This document shows, in pieces, positions 50,567 through 63,266 of a stretch of DNA of 64,000 nt (positions are counted from its first letter, which is position 1; every line of letters starts with the position of its first letter). The position numbers and the translations under genes were made by a program. The DNA comes from Jacaranda mimosifolia. Lineage: Eukaryota > Streptophyta > Magnoliopsida > Lamiales > Bignoniaceae. The stretch lies in assembly GCA_018894105.1 (NCBI GenBank), contig CM032117.1:32840501-32904500 (forward strand), in the 5' to 3' direction. Under the pieces are notes generated by a model. It saw only the letters and a list, made by a program, of their open reading frames with translations. It was not told the DNA's origin and made no database searches.

Positions 50567-51136
50567 TTAAAGCCAATTCACCATAGCCTTAAGACCTATA
50601 TTCTCAAGATGTCCTTCAAAGACCTTTTGCGATACGGGTTTAGTAAGTGGATTTGCTATATTCTCTACCGAGGAAACTCTCTCTATTTGGATGTCGCCTC
50701 CATCAATGATCTCCCGGATCAAATGATATCGCCTCAATATGTGCTTGGATCGCTGATGAGATCTAGGCTCTTTTGCTTGCACAACTACCCCATTGTTGTC
50801 ATAGAAGAAAACTACTGGCTCAACAATGCTAGGCACTACATTCATCTCTTGCATGAAGTTTTTCATCCAAACACCTTGCTTCATAGCTTCTGAAGCCGCA
50901 ATATATTCTACCTCTGTGGTAGAGTCAGTCGTGGTGTCTTGTTTGTAACTCTTCCAACTCACCACGCCACCATTGAGGTAACATACGAATCCATAAGTGG
51001 ATTTTAGGTCATCCACATCGAATTAGAAACTTGAATCCAAAAACCCCTCTAGTTTCAATTCTCCACCTCTGCAAACTAAAAACAAGTCCTTAGTCCTTCT
51101 CAAGTACTTAAGGATTGCTATTACACTATCCAGTGA
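50567..51136 (-). pseudogene. RNase H remnant, A5
   Basis: Frame 51016-50567, with one substitution (LTKPVS for LTKPIS) near the C-terminus. The same upstream TAA separates the strand at 51023-51205. Confidence 0.87.
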
Positions 51137-52256
51137 ATTTCGATGGGATTGGATTGGAAATGGCTCGTAACACTTAGAGCATGTGCCACATCCGGTCTTA
51201 TACATTGAACTGCATACACTATGTTCCCAATAGTAGAGGCATAAGGTATGTGGGACATTCTTTGTCTCTCGTCGTTTGTCTTAGGGGCCATAGACTTAAA
51301 GAGACGAATGCTATGTCCTGGAGAAATGAATCCCCTTTTGGATTCTTCCATACTAAACATGTTTAGTATCTTGTCAATGTATTGGGTTTAGGATAGCCCC
51401 AGCATCCTTCTAGATCTATCTCTATAGATACGTATTCCCAATACGTAGGATGTTTCTCCCAAATTCTTCATGGAGAATTAAGTAGATAACCATGCTTTAG
51501 TACACTCTAACATTCCTATGTCATTCGCAATGAGAATGATGTTATCGATATAAAGCACAATAAACTGTATACTACTCCCACTAGCCTTATATACATATAT
51601 AGTTCATACACATTTTTGATAAAGCCAAACGATTTGACTGTCTTATGAAAATGTATGTTCCAACTTCGGGACACTTATCTGAGTCCATAGATAGATCTTT
51701 GGAGTTTGCAAACCTTTTGCTCACTCTCTTTGGATGTAAAACCTTGTGGTTGCTCCATGTAGATTTCTTCTTCAATGTCTCCATTGAGGAAAGCGGTTTT
51801 CACATCTATTTTCCATATCTCATAGTCATAATATGCGGCTATGGTAAGTAGAATCCGAATGGATTTAGGTATTGCAATCGATGAAATGGTTTCCTCGAAA
51901 TTGATACTAGGCCTTTGAGTGTAACCTTTTGCCACTAGTCGCGCCTTAAAAGTCACAATTTCTCCATCAACTCCTAGCTTTCACTTATAGATACACTTGC
52001 AACCAATGGAAACTATTCCCTTTGGTGAATCTACCAAAGTCCATACTTTATTAGAGTACATGGAGTCCATTTCAAATCTCATGGCATCTTGCCAATGTCC
52101 CGAGTCTATGTCTAACATAGCTTCCTCATAGGTCTTCGGATCATTATCCGATTGGCCCATCTCATGAAGGAATCCGAACCTTTTAGGTTGCTTTTTGATT
52201 TGGTCCGACCTTCTAGGAAAATGTTTGTAAGGCTCTTGTTGCTCATTTATTTCCAC
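51121..52256 (-). pseudogene. Reverse transcriptase pseudogene, A5
   Basis: Blocks at 52256-51981, 51956-51675 and 51360-51121, with the A4-type N-terminal residues (AMRFEM, NKVW) and all shared lesions. Confidence 0.9.
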
Positions 52257-53429
52257 CGCTTATGGGATTTCATGATCTTCTTGAACTTTATCAAGTTCAA
52301 CAAAAACATCATTTCTATCTAATAGAAATTGCTTTTCCAAAAAGGTGGCTTCCTTGAACAAACACTTTTTGTTCCAAGGGATCATAGAAGTAATAACCCA
52401 TAGACTCTCTTGGATATTCCACAAACTTGCACAAGGTGGATCTACTATTCAACTTATCTCCCACTGTCTGTCTCACGTAGGTGGGAGATCCTCAAACCTT
52501 ATAGTATTGGTCAGAGGGTGCTTTGTCATGCCACATCTCATGCGGTGTTTTTGGCACCGACTTTGAAGGTACTATATTTAGTAGCTTCACCGCCGTTTGT
52601 AAAGCGTATCCCCAAAAGGATATGGTCACATCGAAAAAGTTCATCATGGAACGTACCATGTCTAACAAAGTACGGTTTCTCCCTTTGGCTATTCTATTGT
52701 GTTGGGGTGTGCTGGGTGGAGTCTATTGTGAGAGAATCCCATTCTCTCTTAGATAATCCAAGAACTCGGTACTTGAGTATTCTTTTCCTCGATCTGATCG
52801 AAGAGCTTTAATACTAAGTCACTTTTGCTTTTCCACTTTATTCCTATACTCTTTGAACTTTTCAAATGCCTGGAATTTGTACTTCATAAGATACATATAT
52901 CCGAATCGACTATAATCATCGGTAAAGGTGATGAAGTAGGAATAGCCTCCTATGCACTAACTCTTAGTGGTCCACATACATCCGTATGGATCAAATCCAA
53001 AGGATTTGTGGTACGCTCCGTTTATCTTACAAAAGGACCCTTGGTCATTTTTCCCTTTAAACAAGATTCACAAGTAGGAAGTTCCTCAATGCCACTAATA
53101 TTTAGTGCTTTGAGAGCTTCTAACTTGTTCATCCTATTTTTAGAAATATGCCCAAGTCTTGCATGCCAAAGAATGGCATTTTCTTGGTTATCTAATTTCC
53201 TTTTACTTGATTGAATATGCATTAGCGAAGGTTGGGAATCTAGTATATATAATCCATTAACCAATGTACCTTGTGCAATTAAAGAACTATTCTTTAATGC
53301 TTTCAATACACCATTTGATATAGAAAAATTAAATGCTTCATTATCAAGAAAGGGTATCGAAACAATGTTCTTAACAAGTTGGGGTACATAATAACAAGGA
53401 TTTAACTTAATATAAGCATTCCCTAAGTC
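52257..53429 (-). pseudogene. Integrase and pre-integrase pseudogene, A5
   Basis: As A4: NRMNKLE variant, no TAG near 52500, TGA retained, catalytic Glu position Lys. Private changes near 52277 and 52304. Confidence 0.82.
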
Positions 53430-54443
53430 TAACTTTACCTCGCCTTAGATGGTGGCAGCAACTTTTGCTCCATTTTCGAGGCGGAGGATCATACCTCATT
53501 CAAGTACACTCTTTCTTCTTTCCATCCCTTATAACAAATTACAAAGGTGAGAACCACATGCGATATCAAATACCCATGCCAAAGAATTAGTTGTTAAATG
53601 TATTTCAATGAAGTAAATACCCTTCCCAAGGAGGGCAAGGTATTCTTTGCAATTTCTTTTCCAATGCCCCTTTTTTGCCACAGTAGAAACAAGATGCATT
53701 GGTTTTGTCACCTTTCTTTTTCTTAGCTCCCCTTGAACCCTTTAACAGTTGCTTTCCATTTGAGGAGGAAATTTTCTTCATTTTATCTCCCTTTCTTAGA
53801 CCCCTAGGGCCCTTTGACTTAGAGGTAGAAGCAAACATAAGAGGCTTTTCCTTTTTCGCAGTTGCCCCAGCAGTTACAAGCATGTTCACCAATTCATTAA
53901 TCATAACCTCTTGCTAGGACTTATTGAAGTTCATAACGAATTGGTCAAACAAAGGGGGCAATGATTGGAGGATCAAATCCATGTAAAGGTCATTGTCCAT
54001 GACCACATCAAGTTGTCCAAGCTTCTCAATGATCCCTATCATCATAAGGCCGTGAGTATGGACATTAGCACCCTTACCCATCCATGTTCTGAAGAGTTCC
54101 TCTGACAAAGCAAACCTTTCATGTCGAGTTTGGACACCGTACAACTCTTGTTGGTGTTTATAGATCTTACATATCTCATATGCTCGTGAGTCTTTCGAAG
54201 CTCATTAGTCATGGAAGCCATTGTGAAGCATCTTACTTGTAGATTATCATCCACAAGTTTAGCAAACACTTCGCGTGCCTCATTGGTGGCATCATCACCC
54301 AATGTGTCCGGCGGACATTGATCAAGGACGTAAGTCCTCTTTTCGAAGTCAAGAATGATTTTAAGGTTCCTTAACCAATCTTGGAAGTTAGGCCAAGTTA
54401 GCTTATTGGTTTCCAAAATATTTGCGAGTGGATTTTTAACCAT
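53430..54443 (-). pseudogene. gag and protease pseudogene, A5
   Basis: Gag ATG at 54441-54443, shared frameshift, TAG and knuckle insertion. Linker KGDKMKK as in A4; ANVHTH as in A1/A2. Confidence 0.88.
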
Positions 54444-56419
54444 TTTCTTTGTTTGAAGATTTCAAAAATCTACAAGAGGCGAAAAAAGAGTACAAGCATA
54501 TGATTGAATCAGTGATATTGCAAAAAACATGTTCATGGTCTTTCAAGCATGTTTTTTCTCCATCTCTTTTATCAAATCCTTCACCCCTCAAAAGAATTTA
54601 GGAAATCTGATTTCCTAGTGAGAATCAAGATCCTAAGGACTTGTAAGTAGACCCACGACTCGTGAGACATCCATAAACAATCGAAAGGTAAGCAACTTTT
54701 GCTAACTGCATCTCATGCAATCATTGATATATTTTGCCTCTCTTTTCATGTGGACCCACAACTCGTGAGACGTCCACACTACTAGGTGTTAAGTCGGACC
54801 TACCAATAAAGCTTTGATTCGAGATTGGCACCACGACATCCCACGATTCGTGTGCCTATGCAAACTCGTGTGACAATGCATAGGCATTCTCAAATCAAAG
54901 GTGCATCATATGCTAAGTATATGGCCATAGCTTTCTACTATAAGTGTGACCTACGACTCGCGAGACATCACACAAACAATGGTAGCATCATCGTGCCACA
55001 TACTATTGGTAGAAGGCATGGATTAATTAAAGCTCTTTTAATATTATATCCATTTTGACTTGCTATTTGAAAGCACTTAGACATTCTAAATAGGGGGTTT
55101 TTTTCTTGCAAAGATCTCATCATTTTATCTTCTTATTTAGATTTTCTATATCCTAACCATGCATCTCATACATTAATAGGATGTGGAAAGTATAAATAAG
55201 TAAATGCGCCTAGCATGCTCTTAGGATGGGATGACCATGAGCCTAACCAAGTAGTGCACTTAGAGCTATAGGTGCACCACCTAGTTGATTTTAAGTGGGC
55301 TGATTAAATCTATCTATTACATTAGTGTACCCCATACATTAATGGGTGTTCAAAAGTCTCCATGCCTCCAATGGCCCTTTTTGCTCCATGCAATACTTAC
55401 GTGAGAAAGAAATCATCACTCCTAGTGATTATACTCCCATAACTTTTATAAGATAGAACAAAAAGAGGCATGCAAGCCCCCATTTAATATAACCCTTTTC
55501 AACAACTTGAAACAAATAAAATCAATATTAAAGACTCATGATCATCCCCATTCATTCATCATCCATTCAACAATTAAATGAACAATAAATAAATCTTGAA
55601 TTAATAATTAATTCCAACAATTAAATGCTTATCTCATAAACAAATAATTAGCCAAGCATAACTTTTATGCTATAAATTGAAGATTAACTTTAACCAATTT
55701 TTAAAAGCATTCAAAAATGTCAAATATAATTTTGAGACCTTGCACAACATTTGTGCATCCAATACATGTGACTTAAAATTATTTTGGTTATCAAATGAGC
55801 CCAAATAATGGCTCAAAACTAGCCAAACATAAAACTAGTCACTGTCCGGCCGAGCGTGCACGCAGCTGGGCTGTGACTCTCGATCACTGCCCCGCTAGTG
55901 TGTGCGCCTGACTCGGCAGTTGTTCTGTTTTTGGGTTGTGGCCCAAACTTTTATGCATCAAAAATTTTGGAGCACATCCTAAATATTAAATCTCACATTA
56001 TGGATGAATTTTCAGATTCAAAACACCTTTTAAAAATGAAAATTCAAGTGCTCAAACATGCTTCCAAAAACTAGTTTAAGTAAGAATCATATTCTTAAAA
56101 ATCTCCAACAAAATTCCAATCAAATTGGATCAAAAAATGACCAAAACATCTTAAGGCCAATCAACACATGCTATATCAACATATAACATCAATTAATGCC
56201 AAATCAACAATCATAATCAATAGGTATGAATTAAAACATACCAATATATGAATCAACACTTAAAACACATATTAGCATGCTTTTAATTCATCAATCAAGG
56301 AGCCAAATACAACATCATCCAAATGCTCTAATTCATCAATTGAATCGAGAATTTGATGATATAGATTAATCCATCACATGAATCAATCTCACAAAAAATC
56401 CAAATCTAAGCACGAATTA
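54444..56419 (-). other. Long 5' leader of A5
   Basis: As the A4 leader (motifs at about 54651-54971, palindrome 55854-55863). No gene seen. Confidence 0.75.
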
Positions 56420-56432
56420 GGCTCCGATACCA
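56420..56432 (-). other. Primer binding site, A5
   Basis: Minus strand TGGTATCGGAGCC, unchanged. Confidence 0.85.
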
Positions 56433-56434
56433 CT

Positions 56435-58646
56435 TGAAAGTAAGTAAGGCACTAGGATTCAATAATAAAACTTCAAAAGCATAAATAAACTAGAGCTCAC
56501 AAGAAATCAAGGATCTAAACATGCTTTAGGATTCAGATTTGGTTGAAGAGTTACCTTAAGAGCTTAAATCCAAAGGTAGGTTGAAGAACTTCTTATTCAA
56601 ATAGAATATGCCAGACAGTGGCGCAGCTGGAATCAATAAATTTTTGACCAATTCAGAACTCTCCAAAAATGCTGAAAAACTTCCAGTAGATGGTCTACAC
56701 CTTGAGGAAATTGTGGGAACAAGTTTCAACTCGAAACTCCATCCGGATCTCCTGGAATAAAATCGACAAGAGACTGGTCTCGCAGGTGGATCTCCAAAGG
56801 CTTCAAATCATTTGTTTTGCCACTATCAAAATGATCAACACACCAATCCAAATCCTACTACTCCTCACTTTTAGCTGGAGAAAGAGAGAAGAATTGAGAG
56901 GGAAGTGGCCAATTTTTGGGTAGAGAGAAGAAGAAGAAGAAGAAGGTGATCTTCAACACATGAATGCACACTTTGAAAATGGAGGGGAAAGTGAGAATCT
57001 AATTCTTCACTTGCAAGATATGTGTGTTGCTGCCCCCTAACTCTATATCTATATATATAGTGAGGAAGGCATCACACCTTCCTCAAGGAGGGGGGACCGC
57101 CAACCAAATCATGCATGCTTAGTTGGCAAATTCAAATCTAATTTGAATTTGTGTGTATTTGAATTACATTTGAAATCTAATTTTAAATTAATTAAATGTC
57201 ACACCAAAATGATCCTATCATTTGAATTTTCCCTCCAAAGAATATTCTCCTCATTAATTCAATTAAACAATTTAATTTAATTAATTAATGATTGACTTAA
57301 CTCTTAAGTCAACTAGCCTAACTCTTTAAGCCTGATTTTGTTAACTTAACTCTTTAAGTTAACTTGATCAATTGATGGTCATACGGCACCATATAATTAA
57401 CTCTTTAATTGTTGATCTAATTTAACTCCTTAAATTAGTTGATCAATTTAACACTTAAATTAATCAAACCAAAATTGACCTTAAGTTTTAATCACCCAAA
57501 ATCGGTCTCCAAGGAGAGAGTTTTCTAACTCTTAGAAAGTTCCTCCATTATTTATGAAATGTAATTGGCTTTTGTGTGTGAACCAATAGGTTCTACCATT
57601 CATTGGACATGGTCTTACAACTCCTTGTGACTTTTGAATATCATATATTCATTTTAGTTTAATTAAACTTCTTTAAACTAATTGACTCAATTCAATTAAT
57701 CTTCATTAATTGAAGAGTACCCAATATCAATGGTTGATGTCCAACCTCAAGCCCATGGAGCCAAACTAATTGGCAGAAATGAATGCTTTTGGAGAACCAT
57801 CATAGCTCTATGTGTCCATGCAAATACGGTCCTTCCGTCTCCTATCTCCCAAAACAGGCCAAGGGCAAGGTATTTGTCGGCACCCTAATAGCCTCAATAC
57901 TATGTCTCTATTCCCAATGTTCGATTCCACTTTATGACGTCATCTTTGGAAAATGCCTTTTCCAAATTGTCATACTACCTTGCGCAAGGATTTCTTTGAA
58001 TCGATCATTATAGAACACATAGGAGATGTACTCACCCTTCACAAGGACAAGGAGTCAGATTTCATCTTGGATCTCACAAACTTCCATGTCTAAGTAGCTC
58101 ATGCCCAATCACCACCCAAACGGCCCGCTAAGTGACCAAGAAGGAGTCAAAGCGTGAGGACCCAAGCATGAGGTTACCATGGATCCTCAGGTCAAAGGAC
58201 TAATTTATATGCACTAGCATAAGTGGGAGAATTTGCCACTACCAGCTTGCCACTCCGACTATAGAGTGGATTCTCTGGTGGGTCTTCAGTGCCTTGTTTC
58301 CTAACAAAGCACCCACTGACATACATCCATATCTCTTATGGGATTGCCCGTGGAATAGAGTAATATCCAACTCTTTGGATCTATCCATTATTAGTGCAAG
58401 TCTATCCGCCGGATCTTAGATGCCCTATCTCATAGATCCTTTGACTTGGAAGATTTAAGATCACGACCATGTAAGACTTATTCCATGATCAACACCCAAT
58501 GCGTGATCAAGTCCCATAGTCCAGAGTGATCTAAGGGCTTCAACCAAATGCCAGTGAAGTATATTATTAATATCATTCAATCAAAATTGTTCACAAGTGA
58601 AATAGTTTACAATGCCAATCTAATTAGCTTGCTAGGCACTATTCCA
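56435..58646 (-). repeat. Mosaic LTR at the A5/B3 border (2212 bp)
   Basis: Like 22008-24231 in its type switch, with an extra gaa in the purine run near 56935 and about 16 bp missing beside the TATA region (57069), which removes one arm of the hairpin found in other LTR-A copies. Confidence 0.85.
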
Positions 58647-59908
58647 ATATATCTAACTTTCTTTTACTTAATTGAATGTGCATAAATGAAGTTTGAGAAT
58701 TTAATACGTACAATCCTTTATTCAATGTACCTTGTGCAATTAAAGAATCGCTCTTTAATGCCTTCAATTTTCTATTAGATATATAAAAATCATATCCTTC
58801 ATTATCCAAAATGAGAATTGAAATTATATTCTTTATAAGATTGGGTACATAGAAACATAGATCAAGTACAATTATAGAATTCCCCAAGTCTGACTTGATA
58901 ACACCTTAGACTGTGGCAGTAGCTCTTGCTCCATTTCCTAGGTGGAGGATCATATCCTCTTCATTGATACTCTTTCTCATTTTCATCTCCTATAACGAAT
59001 GATAAAGGTGAGAACCACGTGCGGTATCAAATATCCATGAGGAAGAATTAGTCGTCAAGTGCACTTCAATAAAGTACATACCCTTCTCAGGGATTGTAAG
59101 AATAAGCTTTGCAATTTCTTCTCCAATGCCCTTCCTCAATACAATGGAAACATGTAGCATTGATTTTATCCTCTTTCTTCTTCTTAACTCCCCATGAACC
59201 TTTCAAGGGTTGCTTCCCTTTCAAAGAAGAACTTTTTTTCTTCTTACCCCCCTTTCTAGGACCCCTAAGGCCCTTAGACTTGGAGGAGGCTGGAAGCATA
59301 AGAGGCTTGTCCTTTTTTATTATCACCTCGGTGGTAACCAACATGTTTACCAATTCATTAATCGTCACTTCTTTGTTAGACATGTTAAAGTTCATAACGA
59401 ATTGGTCAAACGAACTTGGCAATAATTGTAGGATCATATCCACATAGAGGTCATTGTCCATTATCACGTCAAGTTGACCAAGCTTTTCAATAAGCCCAAT
59501 CATTTTGAGCCCGTGGTCATGGACACTCATGCCCTTAGTCATTTTACTTCTAAAGAGCTCCTTAGACAAAGTGAACCGTTCGTGTCTAGTTTAGACACCA
59601 TTCAACTTTTATAGGTGTGCATAGATCTCACTTGCATACTTCATATGCTCATGAGTCTTTTGCAACTCATTAGGCATAGTTGCCATCATGAGACACCTTG
59701 TTTGTAGATCATCATCCACAAACTTCGTGAACAATTTACAGGCTGCATTGGTGGCGTCATTGCCAATGGTTTCCGGCGGACTTTGATCAAGTACATAAGT
59801 CCTCCTTTCAGAGCCAAGCACTATTTTGAGGTCTCTCAACCAATCGCGGAAATTGGACTTGGTGAGTTTATTGGTTTCCAAAATGATTGTGAGTGGATTC
59901 TTAGCCAT
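58647..59908 (-). pseudogene. gag, protease and pre-integrase start, B3
   Basis: Gag ATG at 59906-59908. The 160-codon second frame (59569-59087) with CCHC knuckle is present, as in B2. The KRKLDI break at the A5 LTR is identical. Confidence 0.87.
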
Positions 59909-61915
59909 TTTTAGTTTTGGATATTTCAAAAATCTACAAAAAAGCGATAAAAAAAGAATATAAGCTTGTGGTTGGATATTGATATTTGAAAACATGTTTA
60001 TGACTTTTCAAGCCTATTTTTCTCCCACTATTTTATCAAATTCTTCACCCCCAGAAGAATTCAAAAAATCATATTTTCTAGTGAGAATCAAGACCCTAAA
60101 GACTTGTAAGTCGACCCCCATGACCGAGTGCCATCCACAAACAATCCAAAGGTAAGCAACTTTTGCTAATTGCATTATATGCAACTCTGGATATATTTTG
60201 CCTCACTTTTCATATAGACCCATGACTCATGCGATATCTACATTACTAAGTGTTAAGTCGGACCTACCAATCAAACTTTGATTCGAGATCGCTCCACGAC
60301 ATCCCCCGTGACCGAGTGCCAATGCATAGGAAGCCTCAATTCAAAGGTGCATCGCATGCTAAGTATTTTTGCTCACAGCTTTCCTCCTAAGTGTGGCCCC
60401 CGTGACACAGTCCCATCACACAAAATCAGTAGCGTCATCATGACATATACTATTGGTAGAAGGCACGGGTTAATTAAAACTCCTTTTAATTTGTATCCAT
60501 TTTGACTTAATATTTTGAAGTACTTAGACATTCTAAGAGGAGGGATTTTAACTTGCTTGCCAAGATCTCACCAATTTTATCTCCTTATTTAAGTTTTCTA
60601 TATCCTAATCCATGCATCACATACAACAATAGGATATGAAAAACATAAATAACTAAATGCGTCTAGCATGCTCCTAGGGTGGGATGATCATGAGCCTAAC
60701 CAAGTAATGCACTTTAGAGCCATAGGTGCACCATTTAGTTGATTTTAAGTGGGTTGATTAAATCTATCTATTACAAAAATGTATCTCCATACATTCATGG
60801 GTCTTTATGCCTCCAATGGTCTTCTTTGCTCCTAGTAACAATTACATAAGAGAAAAATCCTCACTCCTAGTGATTCTACCCTCATAACATTTACAAGATT
60901 GAATTTAGAGGCATGCAAGCCCCAATTTAATACAACCTTTTTCAGCAACTTGAAACAAATAAAACCAATATTAAAGGCTCATAATCATCCCTATTCATTC
61001 ATCATCTATTCAACAATTAAACGAACAATAAATAAATCAAGAATTAACATTCAATTCCAACAATTAAATGCTTATCATATAAACAATTAATTGGCCAAAC
61101 AAAAACAAGCATAATATTTATGCATTCTATTTTTGCAACAAGTGGAGATTAACTTTAACAAGATTTAAAAAGCATTAAAAAAATATCCAACATAATTTTG
61201 AGAACTTGCACAACACTTGTGCATCTATTATGTGTGGAATAAAACATTTTTGATCACATAAAGGAGCCAAAAAAATGAGTCAAAACTCACCAACACCCAA
61301 ATCGGGTGCTGCTGCCCACGTCGGGCATGTGGCCTATGCTATGCACGCACCGGCTGCACACACTGCCCAGACAGCGCCCGGCAGTGGCACGGCAGTAGCC
61401 CTGTTTTGGTGTATGGTCTGAGTCATCTCAATTTCAGCTCAACTTTTGTGCACCAAAAATTTTAAAACACCTTCTAAACATTAAATCACACAATATAGAT
61501 GAAATTTTAGATCTAGAACACCTTCTAAAACTGAAATTTCAAGAGCTCAAACGTGCTTCAAAAATCAAGTTTAAGTGATAATCACATTTTTCCAAAAAAC
61601 TCCAATTAAATCCAATCCAATTGGATCCAAAAATGACCAAAAAACTTAAGGCCAAATTTAACATGCTATATCAACATATAACACCATTCAATGCTAAATC
61701 AAAACTCAACATTAACTAATCATGAATCAAATTACACTAACATAGGAATTAACAATTAAAACACATATTAGCATAATGTCTATTCATCATCGAAGGAACC
61801 ACAAGCAACATCTTTCAAACACTCCAATCCATCATATGGATCAAGTATTTGAAGATCTAGATCAATTCATCACATGAATCAATCAAAAGAAAATCCAAAT
61901 TATAGTATGAATTTA
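59909..61915 (-). other. Long 5' leader of B3
   Basis: As the B1 leader. The GC-island hairpin carries one arm change (gggtgctg for gggtgttg), which weakens the stem. No gene seen. Confidence 0.7.
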
Positions 61916-61928
61916 GGCATCGATACCA
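61916..61928 (-). other. Primer binding site, B3
   Basis: Minus strand TGGTATCGATGCC: one additional change from B1, so probably a decayed site. Confidence 0.72.
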
Positions 61929-61930
61929 CT

Positions 61931-62624
61931 TGAATGATGGTGTAAGCCAAAGATACAATTTAAAACATTTAAAAACTGAAATCTAACTTGAATTACACCT
62001 CCACAAGGATCTAATTCATGCCTATAAAATGGATCAATCTCAGATAATTACCTCTCAAGCAAAATCCAACCAAAACTTGAAGAATAGCTTCCTTTCCCGA
62101 AAGCGGACTGCTTCTGCCACAGCAAGGTGTGATCAACTTTTGACCAGGCAAATCACCTTCGATTGAGCTGAAATTTGAACCAAAAATTTTCCAACTCCTT
62201 GGCAAATGTCAAGTAAAAAATTCAGCTCCAAATAATTCGAGCAAAGCAGCGATCGGAGTCCATAAATTCACTGCTAGAATAGAGGATCACCAGAAACAAG
62301 CAATCCAAATGTCTTGCTTCTAATGTGAAAATCCACACACCAATGGACAATCCTTTTCTTCCTAGTTCAGCTGGAAAAACTGAGAAGAAAGCAAGAGCAT
62401 GAAGAAGGCCGAAAAATGAAGGAGGAAGGTGAAGAAGGTGTGAAGCCTTCTTAATGCTTGCAAAATGCGTGATTTGGACGCCCCCCCCTCTATATCTATA
62501 TATAGATATATAGAGGGAGGATGGTGTGATGCAAGTTGCATGTGAATTTCTTCTGAATTTGAATTTTATTTGGAATCTTCATTTCATCTTATGAAATGTC
62601 ATCCAAATAAATTCTAATTCCACA
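61931..62624 (-). repeat. Truncated LTR-B, copy 3
   Basis: Same 5' truncation as the other two. A C run before the TATA palindrome is longer here (62480-62488). TATA region 62487-62516. Confidence 0.74.
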
Positions 62625-63266
62625 TCAAATTTAAAAGTAGATTTGAGGTCATCTTCATCGGATGGGAAACTAGAAATCGAAAACCCTTTGAGTTCCAATT
62701 CTCTGTTACGATATACAAGAAACAAATTCTTAGTTCTTCTCAAGTACTTAAAGATTGTTTTTACGACTTTGTAGTGACTCTCATGGGGATTGGATTGATA
62801 GTGGCTCGTAACACTTAAAGCGTGAGCTACATCCAGTCTCGTACATTGAATAGCATAAATTTTGCTTCTAATGGCGGATGCATAAGGTATGTGGGACTTT
62901 TTTTTTTCTCTCCTCCTCGATCATAAGGGCCATAGACTTGGAGAGACAATTGTCATGTCCCATCGGGAGGTATCCTCTCTTGGATTCCTCCATACTAAAC
63001 CTCTTTAATATCTTGTCAATGTACGTAGATTGGGAGGGGCCCATTATCCTTTTTGATCTCTCTTTATTGATTCGTATTTCTAATACGAAGGATGCTTCTC
63101 CAAGTCCTTCATGGAGAATTGTGAAGATAACCATGCTTTAGTGAACTCTAACCTCTTTCTCATTTCCAATGAGAAGGATGTCATCGACATAAAGCACAAT
63201 AAATTGTACCGAACTCCTACTAGCCTTTTTGTACACATATGGTTCATACACATTTTTTATGAAGCC
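62624..63266 (-). pseudogene. Extra RT segment (C1) in B3
   Basis: Same content, with YVDD intact. A 2-bp deletion near 63152 and a 1-bp deletion near 63273 change frames. The second joins C1 in frame to the preceding RNase H stub (frame 63452-63138). Confidence 0.82.

Larger units (their letters stand above)
50550..56434 (-). mobile_element. Copia element A, copy 5 internal region (nested in B)
   Basis: At 17,213 bp from A4 and closer to A4 than to A1-A3 at diagnostic sites. Flanked by the same kind of mosaic LTRs. Confidence 0.93.
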
